A stretch of DNA of 64,000 bases from Palsa-465 sp963800475 (GCA_963800475.1 CAWDAZ010000002.1:806001-870000), one strand, 5' to 3'. Counted from the stretch's first letter, positions 42,162-52,134 are shown. Notes: generated by a model not told the origin, from the sequence alone. Numbers and translations are program-made.

Positions 42162-42251
42162 GGCCTACTTGCATCGGCGGCGGCGCCACGCTACCGTGCC
42201 GCCACCGCGCTCGCCGGGGGGTGGCGAATGCATGACCAAAGGAGTGCTCGG

Positions 42252-45086
42252 ATGGGTCGTTCCCGTGGGCTGGTGCTGGCGATCGCGTGCGTTCTCGGCT
42301 TGGCGCTGGCGCAGCCTGCACTGGGGGCGACGAGCTTCCACCCGCGGATCCGCAACGGCCTCGGCCTGATCCCGCCGTTTACAAGCAGCGGTATGCCGCG
42401 ACCCCACGACGTCGCGAGCGGCCCGCTGACGCCCGCGGTCTACCACGGCGGCGCGGTGATGGCGGGTGGCGTCACCGTGCACACGGTGTTCTGGGCGCCG
42501 TCCGGGTACGCGTTCGAGCCTGCGCCGCCGGGCGCCCCGGGCGACTACAAGTCGATGATCCAGCGGTTCTTCACCGACCTCGCCGCCGACAGCGGCGCCG
42601 GCGGGAACTGCACGAGCGCCGAGTGCAATGCGCTGACAGTGCTGCCCCAGTACGCCGAGGGGACGGCACTTGGCGCGATCACCCCCGGCTCGTACTCGAT
42701 TCAGTACTCCGCGGCAACCACCTCGATCGACGACACCGATCCCTACCCGGCGCAGAGCAGCCAGTGCGCGTCGCCGAGCGGGATCGCGACCTGCATCACC
42801 GACGGCCAGGTGTCAACCGAGATCGACAAACTGATCCAGAGCACGCCCGGCACCCCACGAGGGCTGACGAACCTGTGGTTCGTGTTTCTGCCTTCGAACG
42901 TCGACGAGTGCATCGACCCGGGCGGCTGTGGCACCAACGCCTTCGCGGGCTATCACTCGGTGTCGAACGTCTCCGGTCACGGCGCGACTATCTACGCGGT
43001 CGCGGTCGATCCGATCATCGAGGGTGCGATCGGGCAAGGCGCCGACCCGAACAACTTCCCGACCGCCGAGGGGGCGATCTTCACCGCGGCGCACGAGGTC
43101 GTCGAGGCGGTGACCGACCCCGAGGGCGCGGGCTGGATGGATCCCAACGGCTTCGAGGTCGGCGACAAGTGCGAGAACTCCCAGTTCGGCTCTCCGCTCG
43201 GGTTCGCGTCCAACGGCTCGCCGTACAACCAGGTGATCAACGGGGATCAGTACCTGTTCCAGGGCATGTGGGCGAACGTCGGCAACGGGGGCAACCCCGG
43301 CTGCGTGCAGGCGACGACGACCACCACCAACCAGCTGCCGCTTCCACAGGTGAACCTGGTCCAGTTCAGCTCGATCGTGACCGGGAATGTGAACCGCTCC
43401 CCCGGCGGCGGGATCGGGGTTCAGGTCAGCCTGGTCCGGGCCGGCGCGGACGGGAACCCGGTGACCGTCGCCAAGGCCTCGACGACAACCGCCGCAAACG
43501 GGAGCTGGTCGGTGTCGCTCTCGCCGCCGCACGTGGTCGGCGATGACCGTGATGAGATCGACGTCTCCTACTCGGGTGCCGGCGCGCCGAGCCCGAGCCA
43601 CCAGGTGATCGCAACCGGCAACGGCGGCAATCCGTTCAACGAGGCCGGGTGGATGGGGTGGTTCGCGATGGACGCCGGGAGCGCGGCCACCAGCTCCACG
43701 CTGACGTTGGCGCCATGCTTCCAGACCGGACAGCTGTCAGCGTTCCTGAACTCGACCCTGCTGCCGTCGCCGACCGACTCCTGCAACACGCAGACCGACT
43801 CGGCGGCGATCCCCGTGCCGGCGGCGGGCGCCGGCGACCGGTTCACGTGGATCTCCAACGACAACCGCGCCTTCCAGGATCCGCGCGCGCCGATCCCGAA
43901 CCTCCAGGGCGGGCTCGTGAGCCTGACCGCGCCGATCGGTGAGCCGGGCTCGGTGTTCTGCTCGCCGGAGACGACCCCGTGCACGCCGCCGTTCACGACC
44001 CCGCTGACGTTCTTCACGCCGGGCGGGTTCCCGTCCTGCACCGCCGACCTCGAGGTCGAGGAGGTCGGGTGCACCGGGCTCGTGCCGGGCAAGACGTACG
44101 TGCTCAGCGACGGCGCCCAGCGAACAACGAGCCCCGCCGACTCCACGGGCACGGTGCTCGTGCAGCTCGCGGCGCCGCGCGGCAGCGTCGTCGCGCTCTC
44201 GAACGGCTCACGAACCCTCACGGCGCTGCACGTCGCGCGGATGCGGGTGGACCTCGCGGGAGACCAGGGCTCGGTGCTCGACGGCGGCTGCCAGCCGGGC
44301 GACTACTGGGGCCTTCCGCTCGCCACGCCCCCGACCAGCACGGCCGCGGGCACGCCGAGCTCTCACACCGGTGGCGGCAGCGCGCTGACCGGCGCGATCT
44401 GCCCGCTTGACGGCAGCGCCGCCGGCCTCCCGACGACGGCGCTCGCCCAGACCGACGACGCCAGCGGCGGCCTGACCGAGACCGAGGTCCCCGACATCTT
44501 CGATACCTCGCCGATCGACGGCGAGTCGCTGTACGGAAAGTTCACCGCGTTCGCCGAGTCGGGGATCCAGCTCCCGGACGGCTCCGTGATCCCCACCAAC
44601 GGGATCTCGCGGATCTCGCTCGAGATCGCGACTGCGAAGGGGCACGAGGTGTTCAAGGCGGCCAACGTCGGTGCCGCGAACGGCGTCACCGTGACGGGGC
44701 TGGTGCCGGGCTCATACCTCGCGCTGTGGACGCTGACCGATGTCAACGGCGACACACGGTCCGTCGTGACCCGGTTCACCGAGCAGCTGGCATCGGGGCC
44801 GAAGGCGACCGTGAGCTGCAAGCTGGCCGGCGCCAAGCACCGGCTGATCGCGTGCAAGATCGTGTTCCCGCAGCTGCCCGCGCCGAATGGCACCGTTCGG
44901 GTCAGGATCACCCGCGGCGGCACGATCGTCGCGCTCGGGCACGGCCGCGTCAGGCACGGCAAGGCGAAGGTCACGATGCGCCGGCTGCGCGTCGTCCACA
45001 GCGGCGCGTGGCGGGTCACGCTGGTGCTCGTGCAGCCGCACAAGCCGCCGCAAACCGTGAACATCAGCCCGCGACAGCTGTATTAG
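42252..45086 (+). CDS. Large secreted protein with HExxE motif
   Basis: 944 residues from the ATG 7 nt after AAAGGAG. Signal peptide (about 3-26, GLVLAIACVLGLALAQPALGA). Residues about 60-320 contain AAHEVVEAVTDPEGAG, WMDPNGFEVGDKC and several Cys. The H-E-x-x-E-x-V-T-D-P...G-D-K-C pattern occurs in secreted actinobacterial and EXORDIUM-like proteins and looks like a metal site (H281, E282, E285), but protease activity is not shown. The rest is beta-rich: an Ig/transthyretin-like region near 365-445 and a basic C-terminal module. Probably extracellular. Confidence 0.75.
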   Translation: MGRSRGLVLAIACVLGLALAQPALGATSFHPRIRNGLGLIPPFTSSGMPRPHDVASGPLTPAVYHGGAVMAGGVTVHTVFWAPSGYAFEPAPPGAPGDYKSMIQRFFTDLAADSGAGGNCTSAECNALTVLPQYAEGTALGAITPGSYSIQYSAATTSIDDTDPYPAQSSQCASPSGIATCITDGQVSTEIDKLIQSTPGTPRGLTNLWFVFLPSNVDECIDPGGCGTNAFAGYHSVSNVSGHGATIYAVAVDPIIEGAIGQGADPNNFPTAEGAIFTAAHEVVEAVTDPEGAGWMDPNGFEVGDKCENSQFGSPLGFASNGSPYNQVINGDQYLFQGMWANVGNGGNPGCVQATTTTTNQLPLPQVNLVQFSSIVTGNVNRSPGGGIGVQVSLVRAGADGNPVTVAKASTTTAANGSWSVSLSPPHVVGDDRDEIDVSYSGAGAPSPSHQVIATGNGGNPFNEAGWMGWFAMDAGSAATSSTLTLAPCFQTGQLSAFLNSTLLPSPTDSCNTQTDSAAIPVPAAGAGDRFTWISNDNRAFQDPRAPIPNLQGGLVSLTAPIGEPGSVFCSPETTPCTPPFTTPLTFFTPGGFPSCTADLEVEEVGCTGLVPGKTYVLSDGAQRTTSPADSTGTVLVQLAAPRGSVVALSNGSRTLTALHVARMRVDLAGDQGSVLDGGCQPGDYWGLPLATPPTSTAAGTPSSHTGGGSALTGAICPLDGSAAGLPTTALAQTDDASGGLTETEVPDIFDTSPIDGESLYGKFTAFAESGIQLPDGSVIPTNGISRISLEIATAKGHEVFKAANVGAANGVTVTGLVPGSYLALWTLTDVNGDTRSVVTRFTEQLASGPKATVSCKLAGAKHRLIACKIVFPQLPAPNGTVRVRITRGGTIVALGHGRVRHGKAKVTMRRLRVVHSGAWRVTLVLVQPHKPPQTVNISPRQLY

Positions 45087-45092
45087 GCGGCG

Positions 45093-46697
45093 TCAGCCGG
45101 CGCGGCCGGCCGCGCGCGCCTGGGTCCGCATTTCCGCAAGGATCCGCTCGAGCCGCGGCTCGGTGTGCGGGTCGACGTGCGTCATCGTGGCGCCGATGGC
45201 AGGGTGAATTGAGGAGATTTGGGCGTGCATCTCGTGCGCGACGGCTCGGTAGCTGGGATGGCCCTCGCGTCCCGATCGCAGCTCGATCAGCTGCATCGCC
45301 TCGCGCGCGTTGAGGTCGAGGATGAACCGGATCCGGTAGCCGAGGCACAGCGCGTACGGTGCCGCCGTCTCGAACCCCGCCGAGCGCAGCCGTTCGTACT
45401 CGAGCCGCGAGGTCTCGAGCGCGCGGCGGTAGTCCTCGCCGCAGCCGGCGAGGTCGACCTGCTCGGGCACGCCGGCGCCGAGGTCAGGCGTCAGTGACTG
45501 CCACTGGACGGTCAGCATCCGGTGGCGCTGCAGGTCCCGGAACGCCCCGTAGTCGGCGACGATCTCGAACCGGTACCGAAGTGCCTCGAAACCCCTGCCA
45601 GGCCGGTGGCGGCGGTTGGACCGAGCGCCGACGAGCTCGCCGAGCAGCTGCGCCCGCTCGTCGGCGTCGAGTGACGCGACCGACTCGCGAATGCTCTCCT
45701 CCGAGCAGACGCTCGACTCGAACAGCAGCGCGGCCAGCAGCTCGTCCTCGTCGCCGTCGACGTGCAACAGCTTCACCGAGGGACCGAGGTCGGCCACCTC
45801 GGCGTCCGCCTCGAGACCGAGCCGGTGTGCCCAGCGCTCCCCCGTGCGAGCCCGGGACTCGAGGTACGAGACCCATTCCCCGCCGCGCTCGGCGCGCTCG
45901 ACCCGCGCCACGAAGCTCGGCATCACCGCCTTGATCTCGTCGAGGATCATCGTTCCATAGGAGCGGGCCTCCGGAAGCGGGTGGGCGAGCAGGTGCAGGA
46001 TCAGCTGCTCGTAGGTCTGGCCGGTCGCGAAGATGCCCATATGCGACAGTGAGCCGGCGGGTAGCAGCCCGCGCAGCAGGTCGAGTGCCTTGGCCTTGAT
46101 CGCGCGGGCGTGGGCGGCCTCCGGCTCCTCGGGCGCGCGGGGGAACTCCTGCTCCGCCCACGCCGCGATCCGCGGCAGCGCCGCCGAATAGGTCGAGAAC
46201 AGCTCGTCCATTGCGGCCGTGTAGTGCGGACCGAGCCCGGGATCGCGGTAGTAGCGATAGCGCGGGCGCGCGGGGTCGGCGCCGGGCATCGGCGCGTCGT
46301 AGGCGATGTAGCGGGTCGACTGCTCGAGGTATGCGCCGAGCCGCGGGCGCTGGAGGATCTTCGTGAGCACGTTCGAGACCCACTCGCACGCCACGTGCGC
46401 GCCGCCGAGCTGCGCGACAGAGTCGTCGCCGTAGCCGACGAAGATCCGTTCGTAGAGCTGCGCGGCTCGCCCGCCCTCGTCGCCGTCCCAGCCGGAAGCC
46501 TCGGGGAGGTCGTCGGCGAACTCGTCGAGGAACAGCCGCCGCAGCGTCCCCTGGTAGCGGGAATAACGAGCGAACAGCGCGCCCTTGACCGTCTCGGGCA
46601 GGTTGACGAGCGCGAATACCGGCCGGTCGAGGTTCGTGAAGTGCGCGCTGAGGCGCTCGCGCTCTGTCTCGCTGAAGCTCTCGACCGGGTACTCCAC
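45093..46697 (-). CDS. Tandem ThyX-like protein
   Basis: 534 residues, twice the size of ThyX (FAD-dependent thymidylate synthase). The N-terminal half has R117-P-R-x7-S127-T-R-Y, where ThyX has RHR-x7-S-x-R-Y; the His is Pro. The C-terminal half has R391-H-R-x7-S401 intact but lacks the following R-Y. Two degenerate copies thus together carry the full motif. Long ThyX-like proteins of this type are known in actinobacteria; thymidylate synthesis is not assured. GTG start with TACGAT 9 nt upstream. It ends 6 bp from the convergent secreted protein. Confidence 0.8.
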   Translation of the reverse strand: MEYPVESFSETERERLSAHFTNLDRPVFALVNLPETVKGALFARYSRYQGTLRRLFLDEFADDLPEASGWDGDEGGRAAQLYERIFVGYGDDSVAQLGGAHVACEWVSNVLTKILQRPRLGAYLEQSTRYIAYDAPMPGADPARPRYRYYRDPGLGPHYTAAMDELFSTYSAALPRIAAWAEQEFPRAPEEPEAAHARAIKAKALDLLRGLLPAGSLSHMGIFATGQTYEQLILHLLAHPLPEARSYGTMILDEIKAVMPSFVARVERAERGGEWVSYLESRARTGERWAHRLGLEADAEVADLGPSVKLLHVDGDEDELLAALLFESSVCSEESIRESVASLDADERAQLLGELVGARSNRRHRPGRGFEALRYRFEIVADYGAFRDLQRHRMLTVQWQSLTPDLGAGVPEQVDLAGCGEDYRRALETSRLEYERLRSAGFETAAPYALCLGYRIRFILDLNAREAMQLIELRSGREGHPSYRAVAHEMHAQISSIHPAIGATMTHVDPHTEPRLERILAEMRTQARAAGRAG

Positions 46698-46706
46698 GAA
46701 CGGTCG

Positions 46707-46712
46707 ATCGTA
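46707..46712 (-). promoter_or_regulatory. -10 box TACGAT of the ThyX-like gene
   Basis: TACGAT on the minus strand, 9 nt before the GTG at 46697, in the 51-bp gap after nuoN. Confidence 0.5.
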
Positions 46713-46748
46713 GCGACGGAGTCGGCCAGTCCGCGGCCCGCCCCGCCG

Positions 46749-48311
46749 CTAGAAGAGTCCGGAAAGAGCGTGCCCAGCGTGGGCCACAAAGTCGAACAAC
46801 GGCTGCGGAACGATCCCGAACACGACCGTCGCGACCGAGAAGAAGACCGCCACCAGCATCACCCCGAAGCCCGGCGACAGCGCCGCGTCCGCCTCCGGGG
46901 AGCCCCCCGCGATCGGCGCCAGCGCCAGCTCGCCGGGCGGGAGCTCGAGCTGCGCCTCAGGGGGGCGCATCCACATCGTCGCGACCACCCGCAGGTAGTA
47001 GCCCAGCGAGATCATCGAGCCGACAACGAGCACGATCGCGAGCCACGTGTAGTCGCCGTTGACGAGTGCGTGGATCAGCTGAAACTTGCCGATGAACCCA
47101 ACTGTCCCCGGAATCCCGGCCAGCCCCAGCATCCCGATCGTCATCGCCCCCGCCAGCCACGGACTGCGCCGCGACAGGCCCGCCAGCCCCGAGATGTCGT
47201 CGCCGACCTCCGGGTTGGCTCGCTCGGAGGCGACGATCACCGCGAACGGGGCGAGGTTCATAGCCGTGTACGCGAACAGGTACAGCACGGTCGCCTCGAC
47301 CCCGAGCTGGCTGCCGACGACCACCCCGGACAGCATGTACCCCGCCTGCGCGACGCCCGAGTAGCCGAGCATCCGCTTCAGCGACGACTGGCCGAGCGCG
47401 CCAACGTTGCCGACCAGGATCGTGATCGTCGCAAGCGCCGCCAGCAGCGGTGCCCATGTGTCCTGGGCTCCGATTGCGGCGACGTCGAAGAACCGCAGGA
47501 ACACGCCGATCGCGGCGGCCTTGGTGGCCGTCGCCATGAACGCCGTGATCGGGGTCGGCGCGCCCTCGTAGACATCGGGCGTCCACTGGTGAAACGGCGC
47601 GATCGAGGACTTGAACGCAAACCCGACGACCACCAGTCCGAGCCCGGTCAGGATCAGCGGGTCGCCGAGCTGGCCGCCGGCTAGCTTCCCGGTGGTGAGC
47701 GCGGCGCCGATCGGGCCGAAATCGGTCGCGCCCGTCGCTCCGTACACCAGCGCGAGTCCGTACAGCAGCGTCGCTGACCCGACCGAGCCGATCACCAGGT
47801 ACTTGAGCCCCGACTCGAGCGAGCCCTCGCGCCGGGTCTCCGAGGCGCACAGGATGTACAGCGGGATCGACAGCAGCTCGATCGCCAGGAACAGCGAGAC
47901 CAGGTTCTGCGAGGAGACGAGCGCCGCCATGCCGAATGCGCTCAGCAGCAGCAGCGAGTTGTACTCGCCGTGCCCCGATTCGTGCGGCGCCTCGCCGCGC
48001 CACGAGAGCAGCACGGTCGTGATCCCAGCGATCGAGAACAGCATGTCGAGTTCGAGCGCGAGGTCGTCGATCCGCAGCGCGCCGGAGAAGATCGAGGCGG
48101 GGTGGTGGAAGCGCCAGATCGCGAGGCCGATCGAGGCGCCGAACGCGAGGATCGTCAGCAGCGGGACGATCCGGTGGCGCACCGCGCGCTGGGGCAGCAG
48201 CCCGACCAGCAGCACGATCACCGAACCGGCGCCGAGCGCGAGCAGCGGCGAGAACGCCGCCCAATCGATGTGCGGGCCCTTCAGATGCTGGGCGGCCGCG
48301 ATCGCGCTCAT
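46749..48311 (-). CDS. nuoN: NADH-quinone oxidoreductase subunit N
   Basis: 520 residues, about 14 membrane helices; antiporter-like proton channel subunit. LSIPLYILCASETRREGSLE with the channel Glu, the helix 7 Lys in FAFKSSIAPFHQWTPDVYEG, and ATKAAAIGVFLRFF are conserved. ATGA overlap with the nuoM stop. Last gene of the nuo operon. Confidence 0.96.
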   Translation of the reverse strand: MSAIAAAQHLKGPHIDWAAFSPLLALGAGSVIVLLVGLLPQRAVRHRIVPLLTILAFGASIGLAIWRFHHPASIFSGALRIDDLALELDMLFSIAGITTVLLSWRGEAPHESGHGEYNSLLLLSAFGMAALVSSQNLVSLFLAIELLSIPLYILCASETRREGSLESGLKYLVIGSVGSATLLYGLALVYGATGATDFGPIGAALTTGKLAGGQLGDPLILTGLGLVVVGFAFKSSIAPFHQWTPDVYEGAPTPITAFMATATKAAAIGVFLRFFDVAAIGAQDTWAPLLAALATITILVGNVGALGQSSLKRMLGYSGVAQAGYMLSGVVVGSQLGVEATVLYLFAYTAMNLAPFAVIVASERANPEVGDDISGLAGLSRRSPWLAGAMTIGMLGLAGIPGTVGFIGKFQLIHALVNGDYTWLAIVLVVGSMISLGYYLRVVATMWMRPPEAQLELPPGELALAPIAGGSPEADAALSPGFGVMLVAVFFSVATVVFGIVPQPLFDFVAHAGHALSGLF

Positions 48312-49816
48312 CGCTGGGCGACCTTCTTGGGCAGGCTCGCGGTCGCGGTCTGGACGCTCTGGGCGGGCGCGATCGCCGCCCTCACCGAGGTCTCGGTCCG
48401 GCGCAGGCCGAACTGCGGATAAAACGCCAGCGCCAGGATCACGAGCACGATCGGGAGGATCGCGGCGACGTCGGCGATCCCGATCTCCCGGGAGGCGACC
48501 TTCGGACCGACCCGGTTGTGCATCGAGGTGATGAACATCCGCAGCGCGTAGTACGCCGCGCCGACGACGCCGAGGAACGCGATCACCGAGATCGCGACCT
48601 TCGACTGGAACACCCCGAGCAGGATGTTGAACTCGCCGATGAAGTTCGCCGAGCCCGGCATCGCGAGCGTCGCCAGCGTGACGATCAGGAACAGGGCCGC
48701 CAGCACCGGCGCCCGGAACGCGATCCCGCCCATGTCGCGCAGCAGCTCCGAGCCGCCGGCGCGCGCCGCGAGCAGCGCCACGATGAAGAACAGCGGCGCG
48801 GTCACGAGCCCGTGGTTGAGCATCTGGAACAGCGCTCCCTGATCGCCCTGGGGCTGCAGCGAGAAGATCCCGAGCGTGATGAAGCTGAGCTGCGCGACGC
48901 TCGAGTAGGCGACCACCAGCCGCGCGTCGGGGGTCGAGAACGCGGCCGCCGTTCCCCACAGAATCGAGACGAGCGCAATCACGAGCAGCAGCAGCTGGAA
49001 GTGGACGGTTGCGAACGGGAACAGCGGCAGCACGATCCGCAGGAACCCGTACGCGGCCACCTTCGAGACGACGCCCGAGAACACCGCCACCGCCGGGATC
49101 GGCATCGACTTGTAGCCGTCGGCCAGCCAGCCGTGGAACGGGACGAGCGGCATCTTGACCAGGAACGCGAACGCGAAGCACAGGAAGATCCATTCCTGGG
49201 ACCCGTGCGAGAGCGGCAGGTGCCGCAGCGCCGAGAGCGCGAAGTTGATCGGTGTGCCGTTCTGCGAGGAGGCGAGCACGCCGGTCGCGACGGCCGCCGC
49301 GAGCATGAAGAACGAGCCGACCAGCGTGTAGATCACGAGCTTCGTGGTCGCCCGCACCCGTTCGCCCGAGCCCCACATTCCGACCAGGAAGTAGAACGGG
49401 ATCAGCATCAGATCGAAGAACGCCACGAACAGCGCCAGGTCCTGCGCGCAGAACGCGCCGAGCACCGCGCTCTGGGCGAGCCCGAAGTTGAAGTAGAACG
49501 CGCGCGGTCGATCCCAGTCGCGGAACGCCGACCACACGAGCGCGGCGCTGAACAGGATGCAGGTCAGCATCACGAGCAGCACGTTGAGACCGTCGATCCC
49601 GAGCTTGTAGTGGATCCCCAGCGACGAGATCCAGACGGTGTCGGTGACGAACTGGAGTCCGTGACCGCTCTTGAACCGCACCAGGAACGAGATCGCGATC
49701 CCGAGCGTGACGAGGCTGCCGGCCGCGGTCACGCGGCCGACGAGCCGCGCGGGCACGACCAGGCTCGCGACGACCGAGATCGCGAGCGGCAGCCAGATCA
49801 GGATCGACAGGGTCAC
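48308..49816 (-). CDS. nuoM: NADH-quinone oxidoreductase subunit M
   Basis: 502 residues, about 14 helices. The essential Glu is in LFVAFFDLMLIPFYFLVGMW (here FFDLMLIP, with Asp in the position usually occupied by Glu in the F-F-E-x-x-L-I-P pattern). The Lys of FLVKMPLVPFHGWLADGYKS is present. GTG start in a GTGA overlap with nuoL; ATGA overlap with nuoN. Proton-pumping subunit. The Glu-to-Asp change at the helix 5 position is worth checking by alignment. Confidence 0.95.
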   Translation of the reverse strand: MTLSILIWLPLAISVVASLVVPARLVGRVTAAGSLVTLGIAISFLVRFKSGHGLQFVTDTVWISSLGIHYKLGIDGLNVLLVMLTCILFSAALVWSAFRDWDRPRAFYFNFGLAQSAVLGAFCAQDLALFVAFFDLMLIPFYFLVGMWGSGERVRATTKLVIYTLVGSFFMLAAAVATGVLASSQNGTPINFALSALRHLPLSHGSQEWIFLCFAFAFLVKMPLVPFHGWLADGYKSMPIPAVAVFSGVVSKVAAYGFLRIVLPLFPFATVHFQLLLLVIALVSILWGTAAAFSTPDARLVVAYSSVAQLSFITLGIFSLQPQGDQGALFQMLNHGLVTAPLFFIVALLAARAGGSELLRDMGGIAFRAPVLAALFLIVTLATLAMPGSANFIGEFNILLGVFQSKVAISVIAFLGVVGAAYYALRMFITSMHNRVGPKVASREIGIADVAAILPIVLVILALAFYPQFGLRRTETSVRAAIAPAQSVQTATASLPKKVAQR

Positions 49817-51831
49817 GAGCTCGACACCAGGAAGTAGAGGGCGACGCCGGCGAGGCAGACGATCATCCCGGCGGCGTAGTAGCGCAGGAAGCCGGTCTGG
49901 AAGCGGCGCACGGCCGCCGAGCCGGCGCGCACGACTCCGACCGTGCCGCCAGTGATCACGCCGCCGATCACGGTCTGCTCGAGCACCGTGACCACGACCT
50001 GCCCGAACCACAGCACCGGGCGGACGACGAGCAGGTCGATCAGCTCGTCGAAGTACCACTTGTGGGTCAGGAACACGTACACCGCTCGGAAGCGCTCGCG
50101 CAGCGACGTCGCGGTCCCCGGCCGCCGCACCCAGATCGTGTACGCGAGCGCGATACCTGCGATCGCGATCAGCGCGCCGAAGACGAGGCCGAGCCATGCG
50201 GGCCCGACGTGGACGTCGAGGTTGAACAGCCGCGAGTTGGCGAATGTCGGCCGCAGGAACCTCGTCACGACGTCATCGACGCCCGGGATCTGGATCACAC
50301 CGCCGACGATCGCGAGCACCGCAAGCGTGCTCATCGCGATCTTCATTGGCCACTCGCGCTCGGCGATGTAGTGCCCGGGGCCGGGGAAGCCGACGTCGGT
50401 GTCCTCCTCCTCGCCGGTCATCGGGTTGCGCGGGACCTCGGCGTGGTGCAGGTGGCCCTGCTCGAGCTCGCGCGCCTCCGGCACGGGCTCGCCCCAGAAC
50501 GCGCGGAAGATCATCCGGAACGTGTACAGCGCGGTCAGGAACGCGCCGACGTAGCCCACGATCCCGAGCACCTCGAAGCCGCCGCCGCGGTAGTCGAGGT
50601 AGGCGAGGATGTCGTCCTTGGACAGCCAGCCGCTGAACGGCGGCATTCCCGACAGCGCCAGGCCGCCGATCAAGAAGCACGCGAACGTGAACGGCAGCGC
50701 GCGGCGGAAGCCGCCCATCCGGTCGAGCGACTGGGCTCCGGCCATCGCGCCGATCAGCGACCCGGCGGCCATGAACAGCAGCGCCTTGAAGAACGCGTGC
50801 GCCATCAGGTGAAACAGCGCCGCGGAGTAGGCGCCCACGCACACGCCCATGATCATGTAGCCGATCTGCGACATCGTCGAGTACGCGATCACGCGCTTGA
50901 TGTCGGTCTGGACGAGCGCGACCGTGGCGGCCAGCACCAGCGTGATGCACCCTCCGATCGCGCCGACGTCCGCCGCCGTGGTGGCGTGCTCGAACAGCGG
51001 GTGCATGCGCGCGATCAGGTACACCCCTGCGGTCACCATCGTCGCGGCGTGAATCAGCGCGGACACCGGGGTCGGGCCCTCCATCGCGTCGGGAAGCCAC
51101 GTGTGGAGCGGGACCTGGGCGGACTTCGCGAACGCGCCGACGAGCAGCAGCAGACACGCGATCACCAGCGACGGCTGGTTGTGAGTGAACACCGTGCGCA
51201 CCTCGTGGAACGTCTTCAGGAAGTCGACGGTGCCGGTGTGGTGGAACAGGACGAAGGTGCCGAGCACCAGTCCGACGTCGCCGACGACGTTGATCACGAA
51301 CGCCTTCAGACCGGCGGTTGTGGCGGTCCGGCGCCGGTACCAGAACGAGATCAGCAGGTATGACGCCGTACCCACGGACGCCCAGCCGATGATCAGCAGG
51401 ATGAAGTTGCCGGCCAGGACCAGCAGCAGCATCGAGAACACGAAGTAGTTCAAGTAGCTGAAGTAGCGCCTGAATCCGCGGTCCTGCCACATGTACGTGA
51501 CCGAGTACAGGTGGATCAGCGCCGAGACCCCGGAGACGATCAGGATCATGAACACCGACAGGGGATCGACGAGGATCTGCATCTTCGCGTCGACGCCGGC
51601 GCTGACGTCGTAGCTCCACAGCGACGACGTCAGCTCGCGGTGCGAGGGGCTGTGGTCCAGCAGCGCGAGCAGCGTCAGCACCGCGAACACGAACGCGAGC
51701 GCGATCGCGAGCGTGCCCAGCCAGCCTGCGGTGCGGCCTGGCATCCAGCGATGCCCGAGCGCGATCACGATTGTGCCGAGCAGCGGGCACAGCAGCACCA
51801 GCCAGGCGAATGTGGTGACGTGGCTACCCAA
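49813..51831 (-). CDS. nuoL: NADH-quinone oxidoreductase subunit L
   Basis: 672 residues. Core proton-channel motifs GWASVGTASYLLISFWYRR (Glu replaced by Ala-Ser in W-E-x-V-G) and AKSAQVPLHTWLPDAMEGPT are visible, plus the C-terminal amphipathic helix HL and last helix that brace the membrane arm. TTG start 3 nt after the nuoK stop. The usual GWExVG Glu is not seen in this stretch, so functional alignment would be useful. Confidence 0.95.
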   Translation of the reverse strand: MGSHVTTFAWLVLLCPLLGTIVIALGHRWMPGRTAGWLGTLAIALAFVFAVLTLLALLDHSPSHRELTSSLWSYDVSAGVDAKMQILVDPLSVFMILIVSGVSALIHLYSVTYMWQDRGFRRYFSYLNYFVFSMLLLVLAGNFILLIIGWASVGTASYLLISFWYRRRTATTAGLKAFVINVVGDVGLVLGTFVLFHHTGTVDFLKTFHEVRTVFTHNQPSLVIACLLLLVGAFAKSAQVPLHTWLPDAMEGPTPVSALIHAATMVTAGVYLIARMHPLFEHATTAADVGAIGGCITLVLAATVALVQTDIKRVIAYSTMSQIGYMIMGVCVGAYSAALFHLMAHAFFKALLFMAAGSLIGAMAGAQSLDRMGGFRRALPFTFACFLIGGLALSGMPPFSGWLSKDDILAYLDYRGGGFEVLGIVGYVGAFLTALYTFRMIFRAFWGEPVPEARELEQGHLHHAEVPRNPMTGEEEDTDVGFPGPGHYIAEREWPMKIAMSTLAVLAIVGGVIQIPGVDDVVTRFLRPTFANSRLFNLDVHVGPAWLGLVFGALIAIAGIALAYTIWVRRPGTATSLRERFRAVYVFLTHKWYFDELIDLLVVRPVLWFGQVVVTVLEQTVIGGVITGGTVGVVRAGSAAVRRFQTGFLRYYAAGMIVCLAGVALYFLVSSS

Positions 51832-51834
51832 CGG

Positions 51835-52134
51835 TTATCCGTGCAGCTCGGACAGCTCGTCGACGTCGATCGGCAGGCGGCGGCGGTAGATCGCGACGAC
51901 CAGACCGAGGCCGACCGTCACCTCGCATGCCGCGACAACCATCACGACCAGCGCGAACACCTGGCCCGTTTCCCCGCCCCACATCCGCGCGAACGCGACC
52001 AGCGCGAGGTTGGCGCCGTTCAGCATCAGCTCGAGGCACAGCAACACGACCAGCGGGTTGCGCCGCGCGAGCACGCCGCCGGCGCCGATGCAGAAGATCA
52101 GCGCGGAGACGACCAGGTACCAGCCGATCGCCAC
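51835..52134 (-). CDS. nuoK: NADH-quinone oxidoreductase subunit K
   Basis: 99 residues, three helices, with the two buried Glu (LLCLELMLNGANL and VVAACEVTVGLGLVVAIYRR) of the E-channel. The GTG start is preceded by TGAGGAGGCACG and overlaps the TAG of an 8-codon mini-ORF that bridges the gap from nuoJ. Confidence 0.97.
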   Translation of the reverse strand: MAIGWYLVVSALIFCIGAGGVLARRNPLVVLLCLELMLNGANLALVAFARMWGGETGQVFALVVMVVAACEVTVGLGLVVAIYRRRLPIDVDELSELHG

